Counted from the first letter of the stretch, positions 1-8,667 are shown. The stretch is 64,000 nucleotides of DNA from UBA1756 sp045222555 (GCA_045222555.1 JBGUYY010000091.1:141622-205621), one strand, 5' to 3'. The notes: generated from the sequence alone by a model not told the origin. Translations and numbers: made by a program.

Positions 1-825
1 AGCCAGATGAAAAATGGCAAGGCCGAGCAACCGAAAGAGATCATCCTCACCAAATATGCCGATACCGACTATGCCCGTCTGATTCGCGAGCCCGACTATT
101 ACAAGAAGGTGGCCGCAGCGCTGAAGCAGATGGAAAATACGTATGAAACTGTTTATCAGGATTATATGAACAAACAATGGACGAAGGTGATTCAGACGTC
201 GGAGTTGGCGATACCCAGCTGTACCGACCGTGTGTTGCGCTCCAAGTTCGCATACCTGCGGGCCGTGTCGGTGGGACAGGTGCAGGGCAAGGATCAGTAC
301 CGCAACGCTTTACAGGGGGTGGTGACCGAGTATGGCGACCTGCCGGTGTCCGACTTGGCACGCCTGTTGTTGTCCGATCTGGAACCGGAGGCACAGTCCG
401 TGTCGCAGACGCAGGGGGATCCGGAAATGCAGGAGACGCAGGGCGAGAGTCCGTTCATCTTCAATGCCGATGAGTGGCATTATGTGGCGTTGATTGTCAA
501 TGTGCATAAAGTTAAGGTGATGGATCTGAAGGTGCAGATTTCTGACTTTAACAAAGAGTTCTATTCTTTGCAGAATTTGAGTCTCAACAGTTTCTATATC
601 AACCAAGATGAGCAGATTGTAACCGTGTCGCGTTTCCGTAATGCTTCGGCTGCAATGGATTATTACAACGGATTGATTCGCAATGCCATCTTCCAGCCGT
701 ACCTTAAAGAGAAGAGTATTGTTCCCTACGCCATGGGAGCTGTGAACTACGGCATCTACTACAAGCAGCGGGATGCCCGTCCTATGTATGAAGAATTTTT
801 TCAAAAGAATTATTTAAAACCATAA
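1..825 (+). CDS. C-terminal part of a TPR-type protein, probably PorW/SprE-like (5' truncated by window edge)
   Basis: The frame is open from the first base, with a serine and a glutamine codon before the first ATG at 7, so this is most likely the 3' end of a longer gene. What remains (about 274 residues) has an alpha-helical, TPR-like first half with a YETVYQDYMNKQW segment, an acidic and Gln-rich linker near residues 130-150, and a mixed alpha/beta tail ending in EFFQKNYLKP. Large TPR lipoproteins of the T9SS/gliding apparatus (PorW/SprE) have a comparable tail, and from memory they lie next to bactofilin and AtpI-like genes in Bacteroidota, as here. The bactofilin gene starts 19 bases downstream. 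The PorW/SprE assignment is inference from tail and context. A generic TPR lipoprotein is the main alternative. Confidence 0.55.
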   Translation, partial: SQMKNGKAEQPKEIILTKYADTDYARLIREPDYYKKVAAALKQMENTYETVYQDYMNKQWTKVIQTSELAIPSCTDRVLRSKFAYLRAVSVGQVQGKDQYRNALQGVVTEYGDLPVSDLARLLLSDLEPEAQSVSQTQGDPEMQETQGESPFIFNADEWHYVALIVNVHKVKVMDLKVQISDFNKEFYSLQNLSLNSFYINQDEQIVTVSRFRNASAAMDYYNGLIRNAIFQPYLKEKSIVPYAMGAVNYGIYYKQRDARPMYEEFFQKNYLKP

Positions 826-844
826 AACAAACATTAAGAGTATC

Positions 845-1264
845 ATGAACAGACCTGAAGAAATGGGTGCCATGAATGGCACGAGAGTGAACACCATCGC
901 CGCCGGTACCAGCCTGGTGGGTAACATTGAAGCCACCAGCGACTGCCGCATCGACGGTACCATCAAAGGCAATATCAACTGCAAGTCCAAGATCGTCATC
1001 GGCCAGACCGGTGTGGTGGAGGGCGACATCAACTGCGACGGCATCGAGATCGAGGGCCGTGTGAAAGCCAACATCAATGCTGTGGATATCATTTCATTGC
1101 GCTCCACGGCCGTGCTGGCTGGCGACATCGCTTCCAGCAAGCTGGCCATCGAGCCGGGTGCCACCTTTGTGGGCAACTGCAAAATCCAGAACGGCAAGGC
1201 CGCTGGAGTACAGCCGACGCACACGCCGGCACAGCCGCAGCCGCAACAGCCGCAGCAGAAATAG
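845..1264 (+). CDS. Bactofilin (polymer-forming cytoskeletal protein)
   Basis: This 139-residue protein matches the bactofilin family, which self-assembles without nucleotide into filaments that scaffold cell-envelope processes. Residues about 15-118 show the repeated short beta-strand pattern of a right-handed beta-helix, with regularly spaced Gly/Val/Ile and phrases such as CRIDGTIKGNI, VVEGDINCDGIEIEGRV and AVLAGDIASSKLAIEPG. The helix core is followed by a disordered Pro/Gln-rich tail (HTPAQPQPQQPQQK). Length is normal for the family. It is followed after 6 bases by an AtpZ/AtpI-like gene, so it is probably cotranscribed with the upstream TPR gene and the two small membrane genes. No promoter is evident in the 19-base gap before it. 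Confidence 0.92.
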   Translation: MNRPEEMGAMNGTRVNTIAAGTSLVGNIEATSDCRIDGTIKGNINCKSKIVIGQTGVVEGDINCDGIEIEGRVKANINAVDIISLRSTAVLAGDIASSKLAIEPGATFVGNCKIQNGKAAGVQPTHTPAQPQPQQPQQK

Positions 1265-1270
1265 CATTTC

Positions 1271-1483
1271 ATGAGTGGCAATAGGCAATGGGATGCCGGT
1301 GCCAGCTATGCTGGCCTGGCCGTCCAGATGGGCGTCATAATTGCCATCGGCGCATACGGAGGTGTGAGGTTGGACCGCTGGCTCAACCTCTCGCCCCTTT
1401 TTGTCATTGTATGCTCTTTGGCCGCCATCGCCCTTGCCATGTATGTGATGATCTATAAACTGACCCATAAAAACGAGAAATAG
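1271..1483 (+). CDS. AtpZ/AtpI-family small membrane protein
   Basis: This 70-residue protein has two predicted transmembrane helices (about residues 13-33 and 40-62) separated by a short loop containing GGVRLDRWL. That Gly-x-Arg-Leu-Asp-x-Trp pattern and the two-helix layout are typical of the AtpZ/AtpI family, which is associated with F1Fo ATP synthase assembly or cation supply. No ATP synthase genes follow in this window: the next gene is another small membrane protein, then uvrC. The association with the ATP synthase therefore rests on family resemblance and on the common Bacteroidota order bactofilin-AtpI-membrane protein. Spacing to both neighbours is only a few bases, indicating one operon. 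Confidence 0.72.
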   Translation: MSGNRQWDAGASYAGLAVQMGVIIAIGAYGGVRLDRWLNLSPLFVIVCSLAAIALAMYVMIYKLTHKNEK

Positions 1484-1486
1484 CCG

Positions 1487-1957
1487 ATGAAGAAAATGAA
1501 GCGAATCAATTACAAGGTGCCCCCGTATGTCATCCATCTGCTGCTGGTATCGATTGTCACGGCCGCGCTGACCATTCTCATGCAGGTCATTCTGCCCGCA
1601 TACTCCACGCCGGCCATGCCTTTCATCGTGCTGTTCTTCTTCTTTGTCACGCTGTTCAGCCTGTATGTGGTGCTGCGTGACCAGTCGCAGCGCGACTCCC
1701 GGAAGTTCGTTTCCGGCTACATGCTTTCCCGCATTATCAAGTTCATGTCGTGCCTGCTCTTCCTGCTCATCTATTTCATTGCCTCCAAAGAGGACCGCTG
1801 GCGTTTCGCCGGGGCATTCATGGTCATATACCTCATCTTCGCCATCAGCGAGATCTTTATTCTCAAAAAGGAGAACTCCCGCTTGCAGAAGTTGAGGGAT
1901 GCGGAGAAGCAGAACCCTACCGAAACGGGAAACGATGAGCACGCAGGACAAAAGTAA
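1487..1957 (+). CDS. Small integral membrane protein of unknown function
   Basis: This 156-residue protein begins 3 bases after the AtpZ/AtpI-like gene. It has four predicted transmembrane segments (about residues 15-37, 43-65, 82-104 and 108-130) and a charged C-terminal tail rich in Lys, Glu and Asn. I do not recognise a family motif. Its place between an AtpI-like gene and, in many relatives, the ATP synthase a-subunit gene suggests an ATP-synthase-associated membrane protein, but here uvrC follows instead. Its end overlaps the chosen uvrC start by 23 bases, which supports translational coupling. It is real on coding character and tight packing; the function is unknown. Confidence 0.75.
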   Translation: MKKMKRINYKVPPYVIHLLLVSIVTAALTILMQVILPAYSTPAMPFIVLFFFFVTLFSLYVVLRDQSQRDSRKFVSGYMLSRIIKFMSCLLFLLIYFIASKEDRWRFAGAFMVIYLIFAISEIFILKKENSRLQKLRDAEKQNPTETGNDEHAGQK

Positions 1958-3731
1958 AATCCAACTCATCCTTTCCGCCCTTTCCACCAAACCGGGCGTG
2001 TACCGCTATCTCGATGAGAGCGGCAAGGTGATTTATGTCGGCAAGGCCAAGAACCTCAAACGGCGTGTCTCCTCCTATTTCAACAAAAACCACGACTCCT
2101 CCAAAGTGCGGATGCTGGTCACCAAGATCCGCGACATCCAGACTACTGTGGTCGATACCGAGTGGGAGGCCCTGTTGTTGGAAAACACCCTCATCAAGGA
2201 GTACAAGCCCAAGTACAACATCATGCTGAAGGATGACAAGACCTATCCGTGGATTGCCGTCACCAAGGAGGCCTTCCCGAAGGTGTTTGTCACACGCTCG
2301 CCCGATCGGAGCCGGCAGGAGGTCTTTGGCCCCTACGCCTCCGTGAAGTACATGAACGCCCTCTTCCACACCCTGATGGAGATTTTCCCCGTGCGCACCT
2401 GCAAAATTTTCCGCCAGAGCGACCGCCCCTGCCTGAAATATCAGCTTCATCGCTGTCCGGGACCGTGCGCTGGCAAGATTTCACAGGAAGAGTATCAGTC
2501 TAATATTCACAATATCATTGAAATATTAAAGGGAAATTCGCAGTCCATCATCCGAAAACTGCATGAAAAAATGATGGAGTACTCTGCGCAGATGGAGTTC
2601 GAGAAAGCGCAGGAGGTGAAAGAGAAGCTCGATATTTTAACACAATTTAAGGGGAAATCGGTAGTGGTGAACCCCGACATCTCCAACCTCGACGTGTTTA
2701 CCATTGCGGAAGATGAGCAGAGTGCCTACGTAAATTTTATGAGGGTGATGGAAGGATCTGTGATCCAGTCTTATACGCTTGAAATTGCGCACAAGTTGGA
2801 AAGGACAACGGAGGAATTGCTGCTGCAGGGTATGGTGGAGCTGCGCGAGCGGTTTGGGGAGTTCAGCGCCACGGTGCTGCTGCCCTTCATGCCGGATGCC
2901 CAGCTGCAGGATGTTGCCGTGACGGTGCCGCAGCGCGGCGACAAGAAAAAACTGCTGGATCTTTCGCAGAAAAATGCCCTCACCTACATGTTCGAGAAGA
3001 ACAAGCGCCGCGACCTCGTGGACCCCAACCGTCGCGGACAGCAGGTGCTCAACCAGCTGCAAAAAGAGCTGGGACTGCCCAAGCTGCCTACGGTCATCGA
3101 GTGTTTCGACAACTCCAACTTCCAAGGCGACTATGCGGTGGCGGCCATGGTACAGTTCGTCAATGCGAAACCCAACAAGAAGGAGTACCGCCATTTCAAC
3201 ATCAAGACAGTGGAAGGCCCTGACGACTATGCCTCCATGAAGGAGGTGGTGCGCCGGCGCTATTCCCGTCTGTTAGAGGAGAATAAGCCGCTTCCAGACC
3301 TTATCCTTACGGATGGCGGTAAAGGCCAGATGGAAGTGGTGCGACAAGTGGTTCGCGACGAGCTGAAGGTGGATATCCCCATTGCGGGGCTGGCCAAAGA
3401 CGATCAGCATCGTACCAATGAATTGTTGTTCGGTTTTCCCCCGAAAATAGTGGGCGTTAATGTCAAATCTCCGCTTTTCTACCTGTTAGCCTCCATTCAG
3501 GATGAGGTGCACCGATTTGCCATCACGCACCATCGCAAGAAGTTTGAGAGAGGCTTTGCCCATTCCGATCTGGATGATATTAAGGGCGTTGGGAAGTCCA
3601 CCAAGGAGAAACTGTTGCAGAAGTTCAAGAGTGTGAAACGCATTCGCGAGGCTTCAGAGGCTGAGCTGGCTGTTGTGGTGGGCCCCGCCAAGGCGAAGAC
3701 GATCGTAGAATATTTTAAATCCTCGCATTAA
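1935..3731 (+). CDS. uvrC: Excinuclease ABC subunit C (UvrC)
   Basis: UvrC makes the dual incisions flanking a DNA lesion within the UvrABC nucleotide-excision-repair complex. The 598-residue product shows the expected order: GIY-YIG nuclease domain at about residues 18-95 (KPGVYRYLDESGKVIYVGKA), a Cys-rich linker containing CPGPCAGKI near 175-185, a UVR coiled-coil motif near 202-235 that binds UvrB, an RNase-H-like endonuclease domain near 385-520 (IECFDNSNFQGDYAVA and ILTDGGKGQ), and tandem helix-hairpin-helix DNA-binding motifs at the C-terminus (LDDIKGVGKSTKEKLL). The start at 1935 (MSTQDKSK) is preferred over an in-frame ATG at 1899 because family members begin about 18 residues before the GIY-YIG motif. 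It overlaps the preceding gene by 23 bases. aroB follows after 11 bases. Confidence 0.97.
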   Translation: MSTQDKSKIQLILSALSTKPGVYRYLDESGKVIYVGKAKNLKRRVSSYFNKNHDSSKVRMLVTKIRDIQTTVVDTEWEALLLENTLIKEYKPKYNIMLKDDKTYPWIAVTKEAFPKVFVTRSPDRSRQEVFGPYASVKYMNALFHTLMEIFPVRTCKIFRQSDRPCLKYQLHRCPGPCAGKISQEEYQSNIHNIIEILKGNSQSIIRKLHEKMMEYSAQMEFEKAQEVKEKLDILTQFKGKSVVVNPDISNLDVFTIAEDEQSAYVNFMRVMEGSVIQSYTLEIAHKLERTTEELLLQGMVELRERFGEFSATVLLPFMPDAQLQDVAVTVPQRGDKKKLLDLSQKNALTYMFEKNKRRDLVDPNRRGQQVLNQLQKELGLPKLPTVIECFDNSNFQGDYAVAAMVQFVNAKPNKKEYRHFNIKTVEGPDDYASMKEVVRRRYSRLLEENKPLPDLILTDGGKGQMEVVRQVVRDELKVDIPIAGLAKDDQHRTNELLFGFPPKIVGVNVKSPLFYLLASIQDEVHRFAITHHRKKFERGFAHSDLDDIKGVGKSTKEKLLQKFKSVKRIREASEAELAVVVGPAKAKTIVEYFKSSH

Positions 3732-3742
3732 CATTTTTTAGT

Positions 3743-4726
3743 ATGATGCTTTGTGTAGATTTTAAAGAATTTGGGATACAGTTACAGCAGTTAGTCGGCA
3801 CGCGGCGTGTGGTGGCGGTTATCGACCGCAAGGTGGAGGAGTTGTACGGAAATCTCTTCCCGTTTGAGAAGGTGGAGGTGGAGGCGGATGAGCGACACAA
3901 GACCATGCAGACTGTGGAGGAAGTGATACGGCGATTGTTGGAGCTTCATGCCGACCGCGACGTGTTGCTGCTCGGGGTGGGTGGCGGCATCACCACCGAC
4001 ATTTGCGGCTTTGTGGCTTCTATCTACAAGCGAGGAGTGGCCTGCGGGCTCGTTCCCACCACGCTGTTGGGCATGGTGGATGCGGCCATTGGTGGTAAGA
4101 ACGGCGTGAACATGCTGGGATATAAAAATATGGTGGGCACCATCCGGCAGCCCGAGTTTGTGGTGAGCACCATCAATTTCCTGCCAACGCTGGAGACGGT
4201 GGAGGTGCGGCAGGGTTTGGCGGAGATGCTGAAGGTTTTCTTGATCAGCGGCGAGCACTTTGAGGAGTGCGGTGCGTTTTTCGCGAGTAGTGGGGTAGGG
4301 GAGATGTTGAAAGATGTGGCAAAACGTAGCCAGTTGCAAGTGTTCATTCAGGCGGCCGTAGCGGTGAAGGAGGGGCTGGTGCGTGAAGATGAGCGGGATA
4401 ACGGGGTGCGTCAGCTGTTGAATTTAGGACATACCTTCGGACATGCCTTGGAGCGTTGCACGGGCATGGCGCATGGCGATGCGGTGGCGATAGGGATGGT
4501 GTGTGCTGCAAAATGCGTGAATAGCGCTGATATACCATTGATAATCAGTGTGTTGCAATTTTGTAAACTGCCAGTGGATATTCCGGCGGATGTGAGTCGC
4601 GAGGCGTTGTTGGAGGCCATGATGCAAGACAAGAAACGTGCCGATGGCCGTTGCCGTGTGGTGGTATTGGAGGCGGTAGGCCGTGTCGCGGTCCGCGATA
4701 TGGATCTGTCTGGATGGACCATGTAA
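3743..4726 (+). CDS. aroB: 3-dehydroquinate synthase
   Basis: AroB converts DAHP to 3-dehydroquinate in the shikimate pathway, using NAD and a divalent metal. Diagnostic segments are present: the NAD-binding GVGGGITTDICGFVAS near residues 74-89, the substrate-binding TTLLGMVDAAIGGKNGVN near 100-118, QGLAEMLKV near 154-162, and the metal-ligand region NLGHTFGHALE near 226-236 with the second histidine motif GMAHGDAVAIGM. At 327 residues it is a little shorter than typical 350-360-residue enzymes, with a compact C-terminus, but no catalytic segment appears missing. It lies 11 bases after uvrC in the same orientation and is convergent with clpB, separated by a hairpin terminator. Confidence 0.95.
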   Translation: MMLCVDFKEFGIQLQQLVGTRRVVAVIDRKVEELYGNLFPFEKVEVEADERHKTMQTVEEVIRRLLELHADRDVLLLGVGGGITTDICGFVASIYKRGVACGLVPTTLLGMVDAAIGGKNGVNMLGYKNMVGTIRQPEFVVSTINFLPTLETVEVRQGLAEMLKVFLISGEHFEECGAFFASSGVGEMLKDVAKRSQLQVFIQAAVAVKEGLVREDERDNGVRQLLNLGHTFGHALERCTGMAHGDAVAIGMVCAAKCVNSADIPLIISVLQFCKLPVDIPADVSREALLEAMMQDKKRADGRCRVVVLEAVGRVAVRDMDLSGWTM

Positions 4727-4763
4727 AACAGAAAAGCGCACCAGCCCCAAAAGGTTGATGCGC
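4727..4763 (-). terminator. Rho-independent terminator for clpB
   Basis: Read on the minus strand, an 11-base stem (GCGCATCAACC pairing with GGCTGGTGCGC, one G-U and one mismatch) with a 6-base loop is followed directly by a T-rich tract (TTTTCTGTTTT). It lies 25 bases after the clpB stop codon, between the convergent aroB and clpB ends. It may also stop aroB transcription, but no T-tract follows in that direction. Confidence 0.75.
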
Positions 4764-4787
4764 TATGCACAGATTTTCTAACGAATA

Positions 4788-7400
4788 TTATTCTGCCTTC
4801 TTCTCTTTGTTGAAGAACACAAACTGGCCGTCGTCGAGCGAGTCCACCGTGATGGTGCCGTCCTTCTGGACGTTGCCCTCGAGGATGAACTTGGAGAGTT
4901 CGTTGAGCACGTTGCGCTGGATGACTCGTTTCAGCGGACGGGCGCCGTACATCGGCTCGTAGCCCATCTCCACCAGCTGGTCGAGTGCATACTTGGTGAA
5001 CTCCACCTGCAGGTTCTGCTGTGCCAGCAGTTTGTTGAGGTTGTCGATCTGCATGTTTACGATGCTGCGGATCTCGCGTTTCGACAGCGGCTGGAACATC
5101 ACGATCTCGTCGATACGGTTGACGAATTCCGGACGCAAGGTCTTCTTCAGCAGGGCCATCACCTCCGCTTTGGTACGCTCGAAAAGCGCCTCGTTGCTCT
5201 CGTTGCCGGCTTCGGCGTAGTTGTTTTGGATGATGTCGGAGCCGAGGTTGGAGGTCATGATGATGATGGTGTTTTTGAAGTCGGCGACACGTCCCTTGTT
5301 GTCGGTGAGCCGCCCGTCATCCAACACTTGCAGCAAGATGTTGAACACGTCGGGATGCGCCTTCTCGATTTCGTCGAACAGCACCACGGAGTAAGGGCGG
5401 CGGCGGATCTTGTCGGTGAGCTCGCCACCTTCATCGTAGCCCACGTATCCTGGAGGCGCTCCGATGAGACGGCTGACGGAGAATTTCTCCTGGAACTCGC
5501 TCATATCGAACCTCACGATGGCGTCCTCGGTGTTGAACAAATATTCTGCCAACGCCTTGGCCAGCTCAGTCTTACCCACGCCGGTCGTACCCATGAAGAT
5601 GAACGAACCGATCGGTTTCTTGCTGTCCTGCAGGCCTGCACGACTCCGGCGGATGGCGTCGGCGATGGCGCTGATGGCCTCGTCCTGTCCCACTACACGC
5701 TTGTGCAGCTCCTCTTCGAGATGCAGCAGTTTCGACTTCTCGCTCTGCATCATCTTGCTGACCGGTATGCCCGTCCAGCGCGACACCACATCGGCGATGT
5801 CGTCTTCGCCCACCTCCTCGTCGATCATGGCCTTGTCGCCCTGTACGGAGGTAAGCTCCTGCTGGAGTTTCTGGATTTCGTTCTCAGCGTTTTTGATGAG
5901 TCCGTAGCGCAGCTCGGCCACACGGCCGTAATTTCCCTGACGCTCCTCGTTGGCGGCCTCCAGCTTATAGTCCTCAATGAGTTTTTTGTTTTGCTGGATT
6001 TTGTCCACGATGTCCTTCTCAGCGCGCCACTTGGTCTCCAGAGAGTTGCGCTGCTCCTGCAGTTCAGAGATGGTCTTGGAGAGTGCAGAGACTTTCTCAG
6101 GCGAGTTTTCGCGTTTGATGGCCTCGCGCTCAATCTCCAGCTGACGAATTTTACGCTCAATCTCATCCAGCTCTTCCGGTTTGGAGTTGATTTCGAGTTT
6201 CAGCTTCGAGGCGGCCTCGTCAATCAGGTCGATGGCCTTGTCGGGCAGGAAACGGTCGGTGATGTACCGCTGTGACAGTTCCACGGCGGCGATGAGGGCG
6301 TCGTCCATGATTCTTACATGGTGGTGATTTTCATAGCGTTCCTTCAGTCCACGCAGGATGGAGATGGCGGAGTACTTGTCGGGTTCGGCGATGAGCACGG
6401 GCTGGAAACGACGCTCGAGGGCCTTATCCTTCTCGAAGTATTTCTGGTACTCGTTGAGAGTGGTGGCACCGATGGAGCGCAGCTCGCCACGTGCGAGGGC
6501 AGGTTTCAGGATGTTGGCGGCGTCCATGGCGCCCTCTCCCGACGCGCCGGCACCCACCAGCGTGTGGATCTCATCAATGAAGAGGATGATTTCGCCGTTG
6601 GAGTCGATCACCTCCTTGATGACGCTTTTCAGACGTTCCTCAAACTCGCCCTTGTATTTGGCACCGGCCACCAGCGCACCCATATCCAATGAGTACAACT
6701 GTTTGGTTTTCAGATTCTCTGGAATATCTCCGCTGACCAAACGGTGGGCCAGACCTTCTACGATGGCGGTTTTTCCCACGCCGGCCTCACCAATCAGGAT
6801 CGGGTTGTTTTTGGTACGGCGGGAGAGAATTTGCAGCACACGACGGATCTCTTCGTCACGGCCAATCACAGGGTCGAGTTTGCCTTTTCGGGCCGCCTCG
6901 TTGAGGTTGGTGGCGTACTTGTTGAGCGCGTTGTAGGTCTCTTCGCTGTCTTGCGAGGTCACCTTCGAGCCTTTCCGCAGGTCGGTGATGGCCTGCTTGG
7001 TGCCCTTCTCGGTGACGCCGGCATCTTTGAGCGCCCGCGACATGTTGTCGCCGGCCATCAAAATTCCGTAGAAGAAATGCTCCAACGACACGAACTCGTC
7101 GCCCTGCTCCTGTGCGAAGACGATAGCCTTCTGCAAGGCCGCCTGCGCGCCGTTTGACAAGTATATGTTGCCGCCCGACACCTTCGGCAGACTTTTGATC
7201 TCCCTTTCGGCGGCTTGTGCGATGATTTTAGGATCTACATCCTGTTTTTTCAGCAGGAACGAGATGATATTTTCGTCGGTTTCCATCATCGCTTTGAGAA
7301 TATGTGACGTATCGATCTGCTGCTGCTGGTTGCTGGAGGCGATCATTTGTGCCTTCGCAATCGATTCTTGTGATTTAATGGTAAGATTGTTCAAGTTCAT
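4788..7400 (-). CDS. clpB: ATP-dependent disaggregase ClpB
   Basis: ClpB is a hexameric AAA+ chaperone that threads aggregated proteins with DnaK. The 870-residue protein has the Clp N-domain (about 1-140), a first ATPase domain with Walker A GEAGVGKTA near 205 and Walker B LFIDEIHTLVGAGA near 277, the long coiled-coil middle domain near 405-530 that separates ClpB from ClpA/ClpC, and a second ATPase domain with GTTGVGKTELAKALAEY near 605 and FDEIEKAHPDV. There is no ClpP-binding tripeptide loop that I can recognise. I place the start at 7400 (MNLNNLTIKSQESI), the family-typical N-terminus, rather than at an upstream in-frame ATG at 7469. It is monocistronic, divergent from pyrH, and has a candidate sigma-54 promoter. 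Confidence 0.97.
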   Translation of the reverse strand: MNLNNLTIKSQESIAKAQMIASSNQQQQIDTSHILKAMMETDENIISFLLKKQDVDPKIIAQAAEREIKSLPKVSGGNIYLSNGAQAALQKAIVFAQEQGDEFVSLEHFFYGILMAGDNMSRALKDAGVTEKGTKQAITDLRKGSKVTSQDSEETYNALNKYATNLNEAARKGKLDPVIGRDEEIRRVLQILSRRTKNNPILIGEAGVGKTAIVEGLAHRLVSGDIPENLKTKQLYSLDMGALVAGAKYKGEFEERLKSVIKEVIDSNGEIILFIDEIHTLVGAGASGEGAMDAANILKPALARGELRSIGATTLNEYQKYFEKDKALERRFQPVLIAEPDKYSAISILRGLKERYENHHHVRIMDDALIAAVELSQRYITDRFLPDKAIDLIDEAASKLKLEINSKPEELDEIERKIRQLEIEREAIKRENSPEKVSALSKTISELQEQRNSLETKWRAEKDIVDKIQQNKKLIEDYKLEAANEERQGNYGRVAELRYGLIKNAENEIQKLQQELTSVQGDKAMIDEEVGEDDIADVVSRWTGIPVSKMMQSEKSKLLHLEEELHKRVVGQDEAISAIADAIRRSRAGLQDSKKPIGSFIFMGTTGVGKTELAKALAEYLFNTEDAIVRFDMSEFQEKFSVSRLIGAPPGYVGYDEGGELTDKIRRRPYSVVLFDEIEKAHPDVFNILLQVLDDGRLTDNKGRVADFKNTIIIMTSNLGSDIIQNNYAEAGNESNEALFERTKAEVMALLKKTLRPEFVNRIDEIVMFQPLSKREIRSIVNMQIDNLNKLLAQQNLQVEFTKYALDQLVEMGYEPMYGARPLKRVIQRNVLNELSKFILEGNVQKDGTITVDSLDDGQFVFFNKEKKAE

Positions 7401-7434
7401 AGCGATAAAAATTTTTGTTTGACAGTGCCTTATT

Positions 7435-7453
7435 ATGCAACAACTTTGCCAAA
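7435..7453 (-). promoter_or_regulatory. Candidate sigma-54 (-24/-12) promoter of clpB
   Basis: On the minus strand the sequence TTGGCAAAGTTGTTGCA gives a GG dinucleotide and a GC dinucleotide separated by exactly 10 bases, the invariant RpoN spacing, with good matches to both TTGGCA and TTGCA. The predicted start site is about 25 bases before the clpB ATG. No TAnnTTTG housekeeping element is visible here. The motif and spacing are seen directly; its use is inference. Confidence 0.5.
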
Positions 7454-7522
7454 ATGCAAAATCTGACAAAATGTCATACTATTATTTTTTCAAAAAAAAT
7501 GTGAAAACTGAAAAAAATCGTG

Positions 7523-7530
7523 TAAATTTG
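7523..7530 (+). promoter_or_regulatory. Housekeeping -7 element (TAAATTTG) upstream of pyrH
   Basis: TAAATTTG matches the Bacteroidota housekeeping -7 consensus TAnnTTTG and lies 16 bases before the pyrH ATG, giving a leader of roughly ten bases. The region upstream is A/T-rich without a clear -33 TTTG. Confidence 0.65.
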
Positions 7531-7546
7531 CACCCAAATTCTAAAT

Positions 7547-8257
7547 ATGAAGTATAATCGTATATTGTTGAAATTAAGTGGTGAATCGCTGATGGGTGAC
7601 GACGGTTACGGAATCAACTACGGGGCTGTGAGTCATTTTGCCAGCGAAATCGAGTCGGCAGTGACCGCCGGCGTGCAGGTAGGCGTAGTCATCGGCGGGG
7701 GCAACATCTTCCGCGGGGTGAACGGTGCCACCAAGGGTTTCGACCGCCGCCAGGGCGACCACATGGGTATGCTCGCCACCATCATCAACGCGATGGCTTT
7801 GCAGGGTGTTTTGGAAGAGAAAGATGTGAAAGTCAAGGTGTTGACCGCAATGGCCATCGAAGGGATGGGCGAGAAGATCTATTTCAAAAATGCAGTTCGC
7901 TATCTCGATGAGGGTTATGTGGTGATTTTCGGCGGGGGTACGGGCAACCCGTTCTTCACCACCGATACCGGTGCAGCGCTCCGTGCGGTGGAAATCAAAG
8001 CCGACCTGCTGCTCAAGGGCACCCGCGTGGACGGCATCTATACCGCCGACCCCGAAAAGGACCCCACGGCCACCAAGTTTGCCAACATCACCTACGCCGA
8101 GGCCTACGAAAAGCATCTCAAAATCATGGACCTCACCGCCTTCACCCTTTGTCAGGACAACAACATGAAACTCTATGTCTATGATGCCAACACCCCCGGC
8201 AACCTGTTGAAGGTACTGAGTGGTGAGCCCATCGGAACTTTTGTCAGCAACCAATAA
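7547..8257 (+). CDS. pyrH: UMP kinase (uridylate kinase)
   Basis: PyrH phosphorylates UMP to UDP with ATP and is a hexameric amino-acid-kinase-fold enzyme of pyrimidine nucleotide synthesis. The 236-residue product has the family N-terminus LLKLSGESLMG, the nucleotide loop VVIGGGNIFRG, the UMP-binding region GDHMGMLATIINAMALQ, the FGGGTGNPFFTTDTGAALRA motif, and the C-terminal TRVDGIYTADPEKDP and MDLTAFTLC segments. Length is standard. It is the first gene of a probable operon with the 2TM gene (12-base gap) and frr (14-base gap). The pyrH-frr pairing is common in bacteria; the inserted 2TM gene is unusual. Confidence 0.97.
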   Translation: MKYNRILLKLSGESLMGDDGYGINYGAVSHFASEIESAVTAGVQVGVVIGGGNIFRGVNGATKGFDRRQGDHMGMLATIINAMALQGVLEEKDVKVKVLTAMAIEGMGEKIYFKNAVRYLDEGYVVIFGGGTGNPFFTTDTGAALRAVEIKADLLLKGTRVDGIYTADPEKDPTATKFANITYAEAYEKHLKIMDLTAFTLCQDNNMKLYVYDANTPGNLLKVLSGEPIGTFVSNQ

Positions 8258-8269
8258 AAATTTTATATT

Positions 8270-8653
8270 ATGGCAGAAAACAGCAATTTAATCGACCCTC
8301 AGATTTATAAAAAAGCGAACCAGAGATCGCATTTCAAATTCCACTTAGCCATCTACGCATTGGCCATGCTGGTGATTTGGATTCTTTACATCTTCCTTTT
8401 CAGAGCGACCGCTCCTGACGCGAGTGTGGTGGATACGGCCAAGGATGTCATCAACCAGGGCATGACTTTCCTGAAGTTCTCGGTGCTGGTGACGGCATTG
8501 TGGACGGTCATCGTGGTGTTCCACGGACTGTTCGTCTATAAATTCAACAGCTCGATGCTGGAGAAGGAGATCAAGGCTTTGGAGAAAGAAATCAAGGAAC
8601 AGGAAGAGAAGAAACGCGAGTTGTTGGCCAAGAGAAACAATTCTGAAAACTAA
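8270..8653 (+). CDS. 2TM-domain membrane protein
   Basis: This 127-residue protein resembles the 2TM domain family. A short polar N-terminus (DPQIYKKANQRSHFKFHLAIY) leads into two transmembrane helices (about residues 24-46 and 66-92), followed by a Lys/Glu-rich coiled coil (EKEIKALEKEIKEQEEKKRE, about 95-122). Such domains occur alone or fused to LytTR or histidine-kinase modules in Bacteroidota; here there is no extra domain. The biochemical role is not known. It sits between pyrH and frr with gaps of 12 and 14 bases, so it is almost certainly cotranscribed with them. Confidence 0.8.
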   Translation: MAENSNLIDPQIYKKANQRSHFKFHLAIYALAMLVIWILYIFLFRATAPDASVVDTAKDVINQGMTFLKFSVLVTALWTVIVVFHGLFVYKFNSSMLEKEIKALEKEIKEQEEKKRELLAKRNNSEN

Positions 8654-8667
8654 TAGTAAAGAATATT

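Noticed and set aside
5226..6275. 349-codon plus-strand frame opposite clpB
   Set aside because: It is antisense to the ClpB middle and second ATPase regions, which are unambiguous.
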